Positions 8,124 through 16,372 of a DNA stretch of 64,000 bases are shown here, piece by piece. The notes under the pieces are model-generated. The model was given only the letters and a program-made list of their open reading frames with translations, did not search any database and was not told where the DNA came from. Within the stretch, counting starts at the first letter, position 1. Every line of letters begins with the position of its first letter. Both the position numbers and the translations under genes were made by a program. Origin of the DNA: Streptomyces sp. AV19 (GTDB taxonomy: Bacteria; Actinomycetota; Actinomycetes; Streptomycetales; Streptomycetaceae); assembly GCF_015999245.1 (NCBI RefSeq), contig NZ_JAEAMR010000022.1, forward strand, positions 672,098 to 736,097. Reading direction: 5' to 3'.

Positions 8124-10106
8124 TCAGCTCTTCGTCTCCTTAGCGGCAGCGTCAATGGCGGCCAGCGAACGACGCACCTGATTCCGGTCCGTCGTGTACC
8201 AGAAATCCGGCAGGGAAGCGCGCAGGAACGATCCGTAACGGGCCTTCTCCAGCCGCGGATCGAGCACCGCGACCACGCCGCGGTCGCCGGAGGCCCGGAC
8301 GAGCCGGCCGGCGCCCTGGGCCATCAGCAGGGCCGCGTGGGTCGCGGCGACCGCCATGAAGCCGTTGCCCCCGGCCTGCTCCACCGCCCGCTGCCGGGCG
8401 CTCATCAGAGGGTCGTCGGGGCGAGGGAAGGGCACCCGGTCCATGACCACGAGCTGGCAGCTGGGCCCCGGCACATCGACGCCCTGCCACAGGGAGAGCG
8501 TGCCGAACAGACACGTACGGTCATCACCGGCGAAGGTCTTGATCAGCTCGCCGAGCGTCTCCTCGCCTTGGAGGAGGATCGGCAGGTCGAGCCGGCCGCG
8601 CAGCTCCTCGGCCGCAGCCTGCGCCGCCCGCATCGAGGAGAAGAGGCCGAGGGTGCGGCCCCCGGCCGCCTCGATCAGCTCGGCGAGCTCGTCGAGCATG
8701 TCGGCCCGGCCGCCCTCCCTGCCGGGCTGGGCCAGGTGCTTGGCGACGTAGAGGATGCCCTGCTTGCGGTAGTCGAAGGGGGACCCGACGTCCACGCCCT
8801 TCCACTCCGGCAGGTCCTCCCCCGCGACGCCCTCGGGGGCCAGGCCCAGCGAGGCGCCGACCCCGTTGAAGTCCCCGCCGAGCTTGAGCGTGGCCGAAGT
8901 GAGCACCACGGAGCGCTCGTTGAAGAGCTTCTCGCGCAGCAGCCCCGAGACGGACAGCGGCGCGACCCTGAGCGACGCCCCGAAGCGGTCGTGCCGCTCG
9001 TACCAGACGACGTCGTACTCCGAGCCCTCCAGGATGCGCTCGGCCACGCCGTGCACGTTCTCGACCATGGCCAGGGCCTGCTTGCGGACGGCGTCCTCGT
9101 CCTGGACGGACTTGTCCCGGGTGTTCCCGATGGCCGTGATCACCGTGCGCGCGGCGTCCCGCAGGGCCGCCAGGGCGTACCCCAGGTCCTCGGGGATCTC
9201 CTCCAGGCGGCCCGGCAGGGCCAGCTCCATCAGCCGCTCGAAGCTCTCCGAGGCGGTCTGGAGCGCGTCGGCCGCCTTCTCGTCGACCAGCTTGGCCGTG
9301 CGCCGCACGGCCCGGTTGACCTGGCCCGGGGTGAGCTCGCCGGTGGCGACGCCGGTCACCCGGGAGACCAGCTCATGGGCCTCGTCGACGATCAGCACCT
9401 CGTGGCCCGGCAGGACCGGGGCGCCCTCGATGGCGTCGATGGCCAGCAGCGCGTGGTTGGTGACCACCACGTCGGCCAGCTTGGCGCGCTCGCGGGCCGC
9501 CTCCGCGAAGCACTCGGCACCGTAGGCGCACTTGGAGGCCGACAGGCACTCCCGCGAGGTGACCGAGACCTGGGACCAGGCCCGGTCGGAGACGCCGGGG
9601 GTCAGGTCGTCGCGGTCGCCGGTCTCCGTCTCGTCCGCCCAGTCGCGCAGCCGCAGCAGGTCCTTGCCGAGGCGGCTGGTGGGGGCCGCGGCCTCCACCG
9701 GGTCGAAGAGCCCCTCCTCCTCGTCCTGCGGGACGCCCTCGTGGAGCCGGTGCAGGCACAGGTAGTTGGACCGGCCCTTGAGCATGGCGAACTCGGGGCG
9801 GCGGCGCAGCAGCGGGTGCAGCGCGTCCACCGTGCGGGGCAGGTCGCGCTCGACGAGCTGGCGCTGGAGCGCCAGCGTCGCGGTGGCGACCACCACGCGC
9901 TCGCCGTGGGCGAGGGCGGGCACCAGGTAGCCGAGGGACTTGCCGGTGCCGGTGCCGGCCTGCACGAGCAGGTGGGAGGTGCCGTCGATGGCCTCGGCCA
10001 CGGCTTCGGCCATGGCGACCTGACCGGGTCGCTCGGTGCCGCCGACCGCGGTGACGGCGGCGTGCAGCAGATCGGTCAGTGGGGGCGGGGAGGAGGTGGC
10101 AGTCAT
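8124..10106 (-). CDS. DinG-family Fe-S ATP-dependent DNA helicase
   Basis: A 660-residue superfamily 2 helicase of the XPD/DinG type. Walker A is GTGTGKS at residues 51-57 and the DEAH box sits in IVDEAHEL. Four cysteines lie between the first helicase motifs (NYLCLHRL, then RECLSASKCAYGAECF), the usual ligands of the 4Fe-4S cluster. C-terminal motifs include SLWQGVDVPG and QGAGRLVR. DinG enzymes unwind 5'-to-3' and clear D-loops, R-loops and stalled forks. The ATG ending at 10106 is preceded by GGTGGAAG. It is next to lexA, but I found no SOS box just upstream. Confidence 0.9.
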   Translation of the reverse strand: MTATSSPPPLTDLLHAAVTAVGGTERPGQVAMAEAVAEAIDGTSHLLVQAGTGTGKSLGYLVPALAHGERVVVATATLALQRQLVERDLPRTVDALHPLLRRRPEFAMLKGRSNYLCLHRLHEGVPQDEEEGLFDPVEAAAPTSRLGKDLLRLRDWADETETGDRDDLTPGVSDRAWSQVSVTSRECLSASKCAYGAECFAEAARERAKLADVVVTNHALLAIDAIEGAPVLPGHEVLIVDEAHELVSRVTGVATGELTPGQVNRAVRRTAKLVDEKAADALQTASESFERLMELALPGRLEEIPEDLGYALAALRDAARTVITAIGNTRDKSVQDEDAVRKQALAMVENVHGVAERILEGSEYDVVWYERHDRFGASLRVAPLSVSGLLREKLFNERSVVLTSATLKLGGDFNGVGASLGLAPEGVAGEDLPEWKGVDVGSPFDYRKQGILYVAKHLAQPGREGGRADMLDELAELIEAAGGRTLGLFSSMRAAQAAAEELRGRLDLPILLQGEETLGELIKTFAGDDRTCLFGTLSLWQGVDVPGPSCQLVVMDRVPFPRPDDPLMSARQRAVEQAGGNGFMAVAATHAALLMAQGAGRLVRASGDRGVVAVLDPRLEKARYGSFLRASLPDFWYTTDRNQVRRSLAAIDAAAKETKS

Positions 10107-10189
10107 AGCGCTTCCACCCTACGGGGCGGCACCGACATCGCGGGCCCCCTCCGCGACACCGGCCCCGCCCCGGCCTGCCGCCCGGCTGC

Positions 10190-12019
10190 TCATCCGCCCG
10201 GCACGGCAAGGGGGTTGGCGGCCATGACGTGCCCCGGCCCGTCCGCCAGCAGCGCCGGGGAGCGGAGCGCGGGGGCCTCCAGCAGGAATCCGGGCAGCGT
10301 GGAGGAGGCGGTGTCGCTCCGGGCGAGGAACCGGCGGAACGCGGCCAGCGCGACCCGCTCGTCCAGCAGCCGCTGGGCGCCCAGCGCCCCGACCAGCCCG
10401 AGGACGTTGTCGCGGCCCAGGTGGTGGGCGAGCCGCTCGTCGGCGCTCGCGTCGGGCACGAACGCCTCGCTCTCTCCGCCGATCCCCGGGAGCCGCGCCT
10501 CCAGCTCCGCCCGCCGCGCCTCCCGGAAGCGGTGGCCGCCCCGGTACCGGCCGCCGGCCGGCCAGCCGTCCGGGTCCAGGAGGACGAGGGTGTTCTGCTG
10601 GTGGGCGTCGAGGACGACGCCGGCCGCGCCGTCCAGCCACAGCACGGGGCGGACGACCGCGGACAGGTACCGCAGGAACCACTCCGCGGCGACCACGGGC
10701 TCCGGCCTGCCGGTGCGCAGGGCGAGCCGGGCGACGACGTCGGCGAGCCGCGAGGCCACGGCGGGGTGGCCGGCCGGCGTCCCGCGGCCCGGCCAGGGGC
10801 GGAGCGCGGTGAGGCCCGCCAGGCAGACGGCGTCGTCGCCGGGGCCGAACGGGTTGTGCCGGACGACGGCGTCCAGGCCGGGCACCGGTGTGCCGTCCGG
10901 GGCGTCGGCCGCGAGCCAGGCCGGGTCGCGGACCACGTCGAAGCCGGGGCAGGCCGCGCGCCACCGCTCGGCCAGACCGCTGCGCAGCAGCCGGTGCAGC
11001 TCGACGCCGCGGCGGGCGCCGGCGCGCACCGGCTCCCGGCCGGATCCGGCGACGTCCAGGTCCAGGGAGAGGCGGAGCATCGCGGGCGCGCCGGGGCGGT
11101 GCACGGTGCGGACCGAGGAGGTGGGGTGCCAGACCTCGCCCCGGGGCCCCAGGTCGTGGAGCAGCCCGTCGTCCAGCAGGCGTGCGACGGCCGGGTGGTG
11201 CCGGACGGTGCGGGCCTGCCAGGGGTGCAGCGGCAGCGGCACGGTCCCGTCGGGCAGCCGCACGCCGGGCGGGAGGAGCCGCGCGGTGAGCGCCGCCGCC
11301 TCGACGGGACGGCCGCGTTCGGTCCAGGCCGAGTCCGTGACGAGGACGGAGCGGTGGACGGCGAGCCAGTGGAGCGGGAAGCCGCCCCGGGTCTCGGGCG
11401 AGCAGTGCGGCGCCTCGGCGGCGGAGAGTCCCTCGCGGCTCTTGGGCGCGGGGTGCAGGGGGTGCCCGAGGAGCGAGGACTGTTCGCCGTGGAGGAAGAG
11501 GGCGGCGCCGTCGGGGTCTTCGGGGCGGGCGCGGCGGTGTCCGAGGAAGGAGGCGGTGCGGCGCACCGAGTCGGCGACGCGGACGACGAGGGCGGCGCTC
11601 GCGGCGCCCGCCGGGCGGCCCGCCCGGGACACGGCGTGCGCGGCCTGGTGGCCGAGCAGGGCGGCGAGCGTGACGGCGTCGAGGACGGGGGCGTCACCGG
11701 GGGCGCCCGTCAGGGTGGGGGCGCCGAAGCGGTGGGCGCCGGTCGCGGACCAGTAGCGGACGGGGACGTGGAGCACGGTGCCGCACGCGGGGAGCGGCAG
11801 TTGCAGGCAGTTGCCCCGGGGCCGGGGAACGTCCTGCTCGTGGACCCAGCAGCGCAGCAGGTTGTCACGGGCGGCGCTGTCGGCGGCGGCCCGGGGGTCG
11901 GGGTGGTCGAGGGGGTCCCCGCCGGGGCGGTCGGCGGGGACGCGTCCGCGGGGGACGACGGCCCGGGCGGCGGCCGTCGCGGCGGTGGTCAGGGGTGCCT
12001 TCAACAGGGATGCCTTCAT
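10190..12019 (-). CDS. IucA/IucC family siderophore synthetase (NIS synthetase), atypical
   Basis: A 609-residue protein of the normal length for NRPS-independent siderophore synthetases, which use ATP to join carboxylates such as citrate to amines or alcohols. The ATP-site motif GHPLHPAPKSREG is at 185-197, HPWQ at 264-267, TSSVRT at 299-304 and DAHQQNTL at 470-477. The C-terminal ferric-reductase-like part is present. The segment after DPDGWPAG reads YRGGHRFR (491-498), where I recall other Streptomyces members having YRDNQGYY, so a conserved Asp appears lost. Transcribed just after the degenerate aminotransferase (gap 25 bases). S. coelicolor has a siderophore-type locus at the matching place. 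Activity is doubtful. Confidence 0.85.
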   Translation of the reverse strand: MKASLLKAPLTTAATAAARAVVPRGRVPADRPGGDPLDHPDPRAAADSAARDNLLRCWVHEQDVPRPRGNCLQLPLPACGTVLHVPVRYWSATGAHRFGAPTLTGAPGDAPVLDAVTLAALLGHQAAHAVSRAGRPAGAASAALVVRVADSVRRTASFLGHRRARPEDPDGAALFLHGEQSSLLGHPLHPAPKSREGLSAAEAPHCSPETRGGFPLHWLAVHRSVLVTDSAWTERGRPVEAAALTARLLPPGVRLPDGTVPLPLHPWQARTVRHHPAVARLLDDGLLHDLGPRGEVWHPTSSVRTVHRPGAPAMLRLSLDLDVAGSGREPVRAGARRGVELHRLLRSGLAERWRAACPGFDVVRDPAWLAADAPDGTPVPGLDAVVRHNPFGPGDDAVCLAGLTALRPWPGRGTPAGHPAVASRLADVVARLALRTGRPEPVVAAEWFLRYLSAVVRPVLWLDGAAGVVLDAHQQNTLVLLDPDGWPAGGRYRGGHRFREARRAELEARLPGIGGESEAFVPDASADERLAHHLGRDNVLGLVGALGAQRLLDERVALAAFRRFLARSDTASSTLPGFLLEAPALRSPALLADGPGHVMAANPLAVPGG

Positions 12020-12044
12020 GCGGTGCGGCGCCGCGCCGCCGGCG

Positions 12045-13115
12045 TCAGGCCGGGGCCGCGCCTGCCTCCTTCCGCGTACTGACGGTGGGCGGTTCGCCGC
12101 GCGGGGCCGCGGCGATCGCGTCGGAGAGCCGGTCCAGCACGGCCTCCGCCTGTTCGTCCGTGATGGTCAGGGGCGGCAGCAGGCGGAGCACGGCGGGCCG
12201 GGCGTCGCAGGGCCCGACGAGCAGGCCGCGCCGCAGGCAGGCGTGGCGCACGGCGGCGGCCGTCGCGGCGTCGGCGAACTCGACGCCGAGGACGAGCCCG
12301 AGGCCGCGCACGTCCCGTACGCCCTCGTGGGCGAGCACGTCGCGGCGCAGCCGCGCCAGGAGGCGGGCGCCCAGCGCGCGGGCGCGGCCGGCCAGGCCGT
12401 TCTCCCTGAGGTGGCGCAGGGTGGCGGCGCCGGCCGCGAGGGCGAGCCGGTTGCCGCGGAAGGGTTCCGGCGGGCCGGCGGGCACCCCGTCGCCGTGGAC
12501 GACGAGGGCCAGCGGCAGACCGCCGCCGACCGCGCCGGACAGGGCCATCACATCGGGGACGACGCCGCCGTGCTCGATGCCCCAGAACGTCCCGGTGCGC
12601 CCCGGCCCGGTGCGGGTCTCGTCGGCGATCAGGGGGACGGACCGGGCGGCGGCCGCGTCGCGCGCCCGGCGCAGCCGTTCGGCGCCGGTGACGAGCACCC
12701 CGTCCTCGTCGCGCACCGCCTCGACGGTCTCCCCGCCGGGGGCGAGCTCCAGGGCGGCGGTCAGGGCGGCGGCGCGGGTCGGGGCGCAGAACCGGACGCG
12801 GGCCCGGGCGGCGAGCGGCCCGGGCAGCATGGCGCGCAGCTCGTCGGTGAAGGCGTCGTGCACGGGACGGCCCGGGCCGGGCGCGGCGAGGACGGAGCGG
12901 ACGGCCTCCAGCGCCACGGGGTGGTTGTGGCCCAGCACGAGGGAACCGGCGCCGGGGAAGCAGTCCAAGTAGCGGCGCCCGTCGGCCCCTTCGATCGTCA
13001 GTCCGCGGGCGCGCACCGGCACGATGGGCAGGGCGCGGGCGTGCGCACGGGCCCGCTCCCTGCGCGGACCGCCGCGCGTCGCCGGGAGCGCCGCCGACGG
13101 CTGGGTCAAGGGCAC
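12045..13115 (-). CDS. Class III aminotransferase-fold protein lacking the PLP lysine
   Basis: A 356-residue protein with clear class III aminotransferase blocks. RGLTIEGADGRRYLDCFPG is at 38-56, GHNHP at 62-66, the DEVQTG-like ADETRTGPGRTGTFW at 164-178, and PDVMALSGAVGGGLPLA at 187-203. The PLP-binding lysine, normally in LSKAxGGG, is Gly194 (codon GGC). A block of roughly 60-100 residues that carries the YHG ring-stacking motif is missing between about 125 and 130, and the protein is shorter than the usual 420-460 residues. It cannot be an ordinary transaminase. The start is GTG at 13115 with AGGAGGAGG 9 bases upstream. It is first gene of a two-gene unit with the NIS synthetase. Confidence 0.75.
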   Translation of the reverse strand: MPLTQPSAALPATRGGPRRERARAHARALPIVPVRARGLTIEGADGRRYLDCFPGAGSLVLGHNHPVALEAVRSVLAAPGPGRPVHDAFTDELRAMLPGPLAARARVRFCAPTRAAALTAALELAPGGETVEAVRDEDGVLVTGAERLRRARDAAAARSVPLIADETRTGPGRTGTFWGIEHGGVVPDVMALSGAVGGGLPLALVVHGDGVPAGPPEPFRGNRLALAAGAATLRHLRENGLAGRARALGARLLARLRRDVLAHEGVRDVRGLGLVLGVEFADAATAAAVRHACLRRGLLVGPCDARPAVLRLLPPLTITDEQAEAVLDRLSDAIAAAPRGEPPTVSTRKEAGAAPA

Positions 13116-13463
13116 GTCCTGTGTCCTCCTCCTGATACTGCGTTTTCTCCGGGGACACCCCCGAACCCCCGGCCGGCACCACAGGCCCACGGGGCACGCA
13201 GGACCGGCAGCGCAAGGCAACCCCGGCGAACGTCGAGGGTCCCCCGTACGTACCAACGACGCCGGGGCCGGGGGAACACGGGCGGACGACGAGAAGGTGC
13301 GGTATGCCACACGGGGAGGCGGACGCGCCGCCCCGCCCTGCGGCGTCGGCGTAGGGTGTCCCTGCCCCGTCGCCGGGGCGGTGCATGACAAGTTCGTCAA
13401 CCGTGCGCTCCAACGAGCAGACGTGCGCCCGTACATGTGTCACAGATCGGGGGAATCCACTCC
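13116..13463. other. Divergent promoter region, siderophore unit / protease
   Basis: A 348-base gap between divergent genes that must hold both promoters. I looked for a DmdR/IdeR iron box (TTAGGTTAGGCTAACCTAA-like) and did not find one. A long minus-strand open frame here is an arginine/proline-rich extension of the aminotransferase frame, not a gene. Confidence 0.5.
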
Positions 13464-14675
13464 ATGCCATCCCAACGCCCGTCCCTGGCCCGCCGGCGAG
13501 GACCGCGTGCCCTGGCCGCGGCCGCCGTGGCGTCCGTGCTGGCGCTGACGGCCGCGGCCTGCGGCCCGTCCGACGACGAGGCGGCCGGCGGCGACAAACC
13601 CAGCGCCTCGGCCGCCCAGCAGGGCGACACCACCCTCAAGCTTCCCAAGGGCCTCACGCTCAAGGACCTGGACAAGTGGAAGGGCGGCGCCTGGAAGACG
13701 TGGGACAAGGAACAGTGGCTGCGTGAGGCCCGCGACTTCATCAACCCCATCATCGAGGGCCACTGGAAGCCCGGTTCGATGAAGGACGCCCACGCGAGCG
13801 ACAAGACGCTCAAGGACGCCCCGGGCACCGCGCCCGGCGGCGTCGGACAGGGCGACCAGGGTGTCACCGACCCCGAGCCGCGCCCGGTGCGGGCCAAGGA
13901 GGTCCAGAAGCCCTACCGGCAGCACGCGGCCCCGGTCGGCAAGGTCTTCTTCGACAGCCCGCAGGGCCACATGGTCTGCTCGGCGACGGTCGTCAAGGAT
14001 CCGGCCCACCCGGGCAAGTCCAACCTCGTGTGGACCGCGGGCCACTGCGTCCACGCCGGCAAGAAGGGCGGCTGGTACCGCAACATCGCCTTCGTTCCCT
14101 CCTACAACGACAAGGGCCTGCCCGCATCGCGGGTCAACACCGCCCCGGCGCAGGACGTTGCGCCCTACGGCGTGTGGTGGGCGGACTGGGCGCAGACGTC
14201 CACCCAGTGGATCACCCAGGGTTCCGAGAGCGGCGGAGCGGGCGCGCCGTACGACTTCTCCGTGCTGCACGTGAAGCCGGAGCGGGGCACGGGCAAGTCC
14301 CTGGAGGAGACCGTCGGCACCGCGCTGGCCGTGGACTTCGACGCCCCGCAGGTGAAGTCCATCCGCACGATGGGGGCTTGGGGCTACCCGGCCGCACCGC
14401 CCTTCAACGGCCAGATGATGTACGACTGCATCGACAAGCCGGGCCGGCTGTCACTGGACGCCGCCCAGCCCACGATGTACCGCATCGGCTGCACGATGAC
14501 CGGCGGTTCGTCGGGCGGCGGCTGGTTCGCCCCCGGCCCCGACGGCAAGGCGGTGCTCGTCTCGAACACCTCCATCGGCCCGTCCGACAGCCGCTGGCTG
14601 GCCGGACCGCACCTGGGCCCGGAGGCGAAGGGCGTCTACGACGCCGTCAGCCGCAAGTTCGCCGCGACCCGCTGA
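13464..14675 (+). CDS. Secreted trypsin-like serine protease, probable lipoprotein
   Basis: A 403-residue exported protease. The N-terminus has an RRR stretch, a hydrophobic core and a lipobox-like LTAAACG with Cys33, so it is probably lipid-anchored on the cell surface. A charged spacer of about 130 residues precedes the chymotrypsin-fold domain. The apparent triad is His194 (TAGHC), Asp264 (PYDFSVL) and Ser350 in GGSSGGGW. I start at the ATG at 13464, with GGGGG 10 bases upstream; an in-frame GTG at 13437 is the alternative. Substrate unknown. It is transcribed alone and ends at a strong hairpin shared with hflX. Confidence 0.85.
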   Translation: MPSQRPSLARRRGPRALAAAAVASVLALTAAACGPSDDEAAGGDKPSASAAQQGDTTLKLPKGLTLKDLDKWKGGAWKTWDKEQWLREARDFINPIIEGHWKPGSMKDAHASDKTLKDAPGTAPGGVGQGDQGVTDPEPRPVRAKEVQKPYRQHAAPVGKVFFDSPQGHMVCSATVVKDPAHPGKSNLVWTAGHCVHAGKKGGWYRNIAFVPSYNDKGLPASRVNTAPAQDVAPYGVWWADWAQTSTQWITQGSESGGAGAPYDFSVLHVKPERGTGKSLEETVGTALAVDFDAPQVKSIRTMGAWGYPAAPPFNGQMMYDCIDKPGRLSLDAAQPTMYRIGCTMTGGSSGGGWFAPGPDGKAVLVSNTSIGPSDSRWLAGPHLGPEAKGVYDAVSRKFAATR

Positions 14676-14693
14676 GCACGCGACCCGCCGGCG

Positions 14694-14736
14694 CGCGGAA
14701 GGGCCCGTCTCCCCGGGGGAGACGGGCCCTTCCGCG
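14694..14736. terminator. Perfect bidirectional hairpin, protease / hflX
   Basis: A perfect inverted repeat with 21-base arms around a single central G (arms begin CGCGGAAGGGCCCG) lies between two convergent genes. It is one of the strongest terminator-like structures in the window. Confidence 0.9.
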
Positions 14737-14746
14737 TACGGAAACC

Positions 14747-16234
14747 TCAGACGGCCGGGACGAACTGCCGCAGCTCCGCGGCCAGTTCCTCGTGGACCCG
14801 GGCCTTGACCAGGGTGCCCTCCGCGGTGTGCTCCTCGGAGATCACCTCGCCGTCGGAGTGGATCCGGGCGGTCAGCGCCCCGTGCGTGTACGGCACGAGG
14901 GCCTCGACCTCGACCGCGGGGCGCGGCAGGTTGGCGTCGATGAGCTCGAGCAGCTCGTCGATGCCCTTGCCGGTCCGCGCGGACACGGCGATCGAGTGCT
15001 TCTCGATGCGCAGCAGCCGCTGGAGGACCAGCGGGTCGGCCGCGTCCGCCTTGTTGATCACGACGATCTCGGGCACGTCGGTCGCGCCCACGTCGCGGAT
15101 CACCTCGCGCACGGCGGCCAGCTGCTCCTCCGGCGCCGGGTGCGAGCCGTCCACCACGTGCAGGATCAGGTCGGAGTCGCCGACCTCCTCCATGGTGGAG
15201 CGGAACGCCTCGACGAGGTGGTGCGGCAGGTGACGCACGAAGCCGACGGTGTCGGCGAGGGTGTAGAGCCGCCCGCCGGGCGTCTCGGCCCGGCGCACGG
15301 TGGGGTCGAGGGTGGCGAACAGCGCGTTCTCCACCAGGACTCCGGCGCCGGTGAGGCGGTTGAGCAGCGAGGACTTGCCCGCGTTGGTGTAGCCGGCGAT
15401 GGCGACCGAGGGCACCTTGTTGCGCTTGCGCTCCTGGCGCTTGATGTCGCGGCCGGTCTTCATCTCCGCGATCTCCCGGCGCATCTTCGCCATCTTCTCG
15501 CGGATCCGCCGGCGGTCCGTCTCGATCTTGGTCTCACCGGGACCGCGGGTGGCCATGCCACCGCCGGACGAACCGGAGCCGCCGCCGCCCATCTGCCGGG
15601 ACAGCGACTGGCCCCAGCCGCGCAGCCTCGGCAGCATGTACTGCATCTGTGCCAGGGCCACCTGCGCCTTGCCCTCGCGGGACTTGGCGTGCTGGGCGAA
15701 GATGTCGAGGATCAGGGCGGTGCGGTCGACCACCTTGACCTTGACGACGTCCTCGAGGTGGATGAGCTGGCCGGGGCTCAGCTCACCGTCGCAGACGACG
15801 GTGTCGGCGCCGGACTCCAGGACGATGTCGCGCAGCTCCTGCGCCTTACCGGAGCCGATGTACGTGGCCGGGTCGGGCTTGTCGCGGCGCTGGGTCACGC
15901 CGTCCAGGACGAGGGCGCCGGCGGTCTCGGCGAGTGCGGCCAGCTCCGCGAGGGAGTTGTCGGCCTCCTGGACCGTGCCGGACGTCCAGACGCCGACCAG
16001 CACCACGCGCTCCAGGCGCAGCTGCCGGTACTCGACCTCGGTGACGTCCTCCAGCTCGGTGGAGAGGCCGGCGACGCGCCGCAGGGCCGCGCGCTCGGAG
16101 CGGTCGTACTGGTCGCCGTCGCGCTCCCCGTCGATCTCGTGGCTCCAGGCGACGTCCTCTTCCATCAGGGCGTCGGCCCGAAGACCCTCTGCGAGGCTCT
16201 GCCGGTCCTGGGGAAGGGGAGAAGTGGAGGTCAT
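14747..16234 (-). CDS. hflX: GTPase HflX (ribosome-splitting factor)
   Basis: A 495-residue HflX. The N-terminal HflX domain contains ATYIGSGKAQEL and the Gly-rich linker GGGGSGSSGGGMATRGPGET. The TRAFAC GTPase domain follows, with G1 GYTNAGKS near residue 280, G3 DTVGF and G4 NKAD, and then a short C-terminal domain. HflX binds the 50S subunit and splits stalled ribosomes after heat or antibiotic stress. I start at the ATG ending at 16234 (MTSTSPLPQDR, with AAGGA upstream), not at a longer arginine-rich frame. The N-terminal tail of about 60 residues is acidic and variable. Confidence 0.96.
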   Translation of the reverse strand: MTSTSPLPQDRQSLAEGLRADALMEEDVAWSHEIDGERDGDQYDRSERAALRRVAGLSTELEDVTEVEYRQLRLERVVLVGVWTSGTVQEADNSLAELAALAETAGALVLDGVTQRRDKPDPATYIGSGKAQELRDIVLESGADTVVCDGELSPGQLIHLEDVVKVKVVDRTALILDIFAQHAKSREGKAQVALAQMQYMLPRLRGWGQSLSRQMGGGGSGSSGGGMATRGPGETKIETDRRRIREKMAKMRREIAEMKTGRDIKRQERKRNKVPSVAIAGYTNAGKSSLLNRLTGAGVLVENALFATLDPTVRRAETPGGRLYTLADTVGFVRHLPHHLVEAFRSTMEEVGDSDLILHVVDGSHPAPEEQLAAVREVIRDVGATDVPEIVVINKADAADPLVLQRLLRIEKHSIAVSARTGKGIDELLELIDANLPRPAVEVEALVPYTHGALTARIHSDGEVISEEHTAEGTLVKARVHEELAAELRQFVPAV

Positions 16235-16372
16235 GTGATCCTTTGCTCGTCGGGTGGTGCGGATGCGGGGACCGGGGTCCCGATGTCGACAACGTCCCGC
16301 GGCGCCCCGGGATTCCCGGCGGCCGGCCGCGCCTGCCGACAGGAACGATGTTCCCATGCGCCGCCGGGGGCG

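Noticed and set aside
7818..11756. A 1312-codon plus-strand frame opposite the helicase and synthetase genes
   Set aside because: Antisense shadow of high-GC genes; composition is His/Gln/Gly/Arg-rich with no domain.
13116..13463. Possible iron box controlling the siderophore-type unit
   Set aside because: No sequence near the IdeR/DmdR palindrome could be found.
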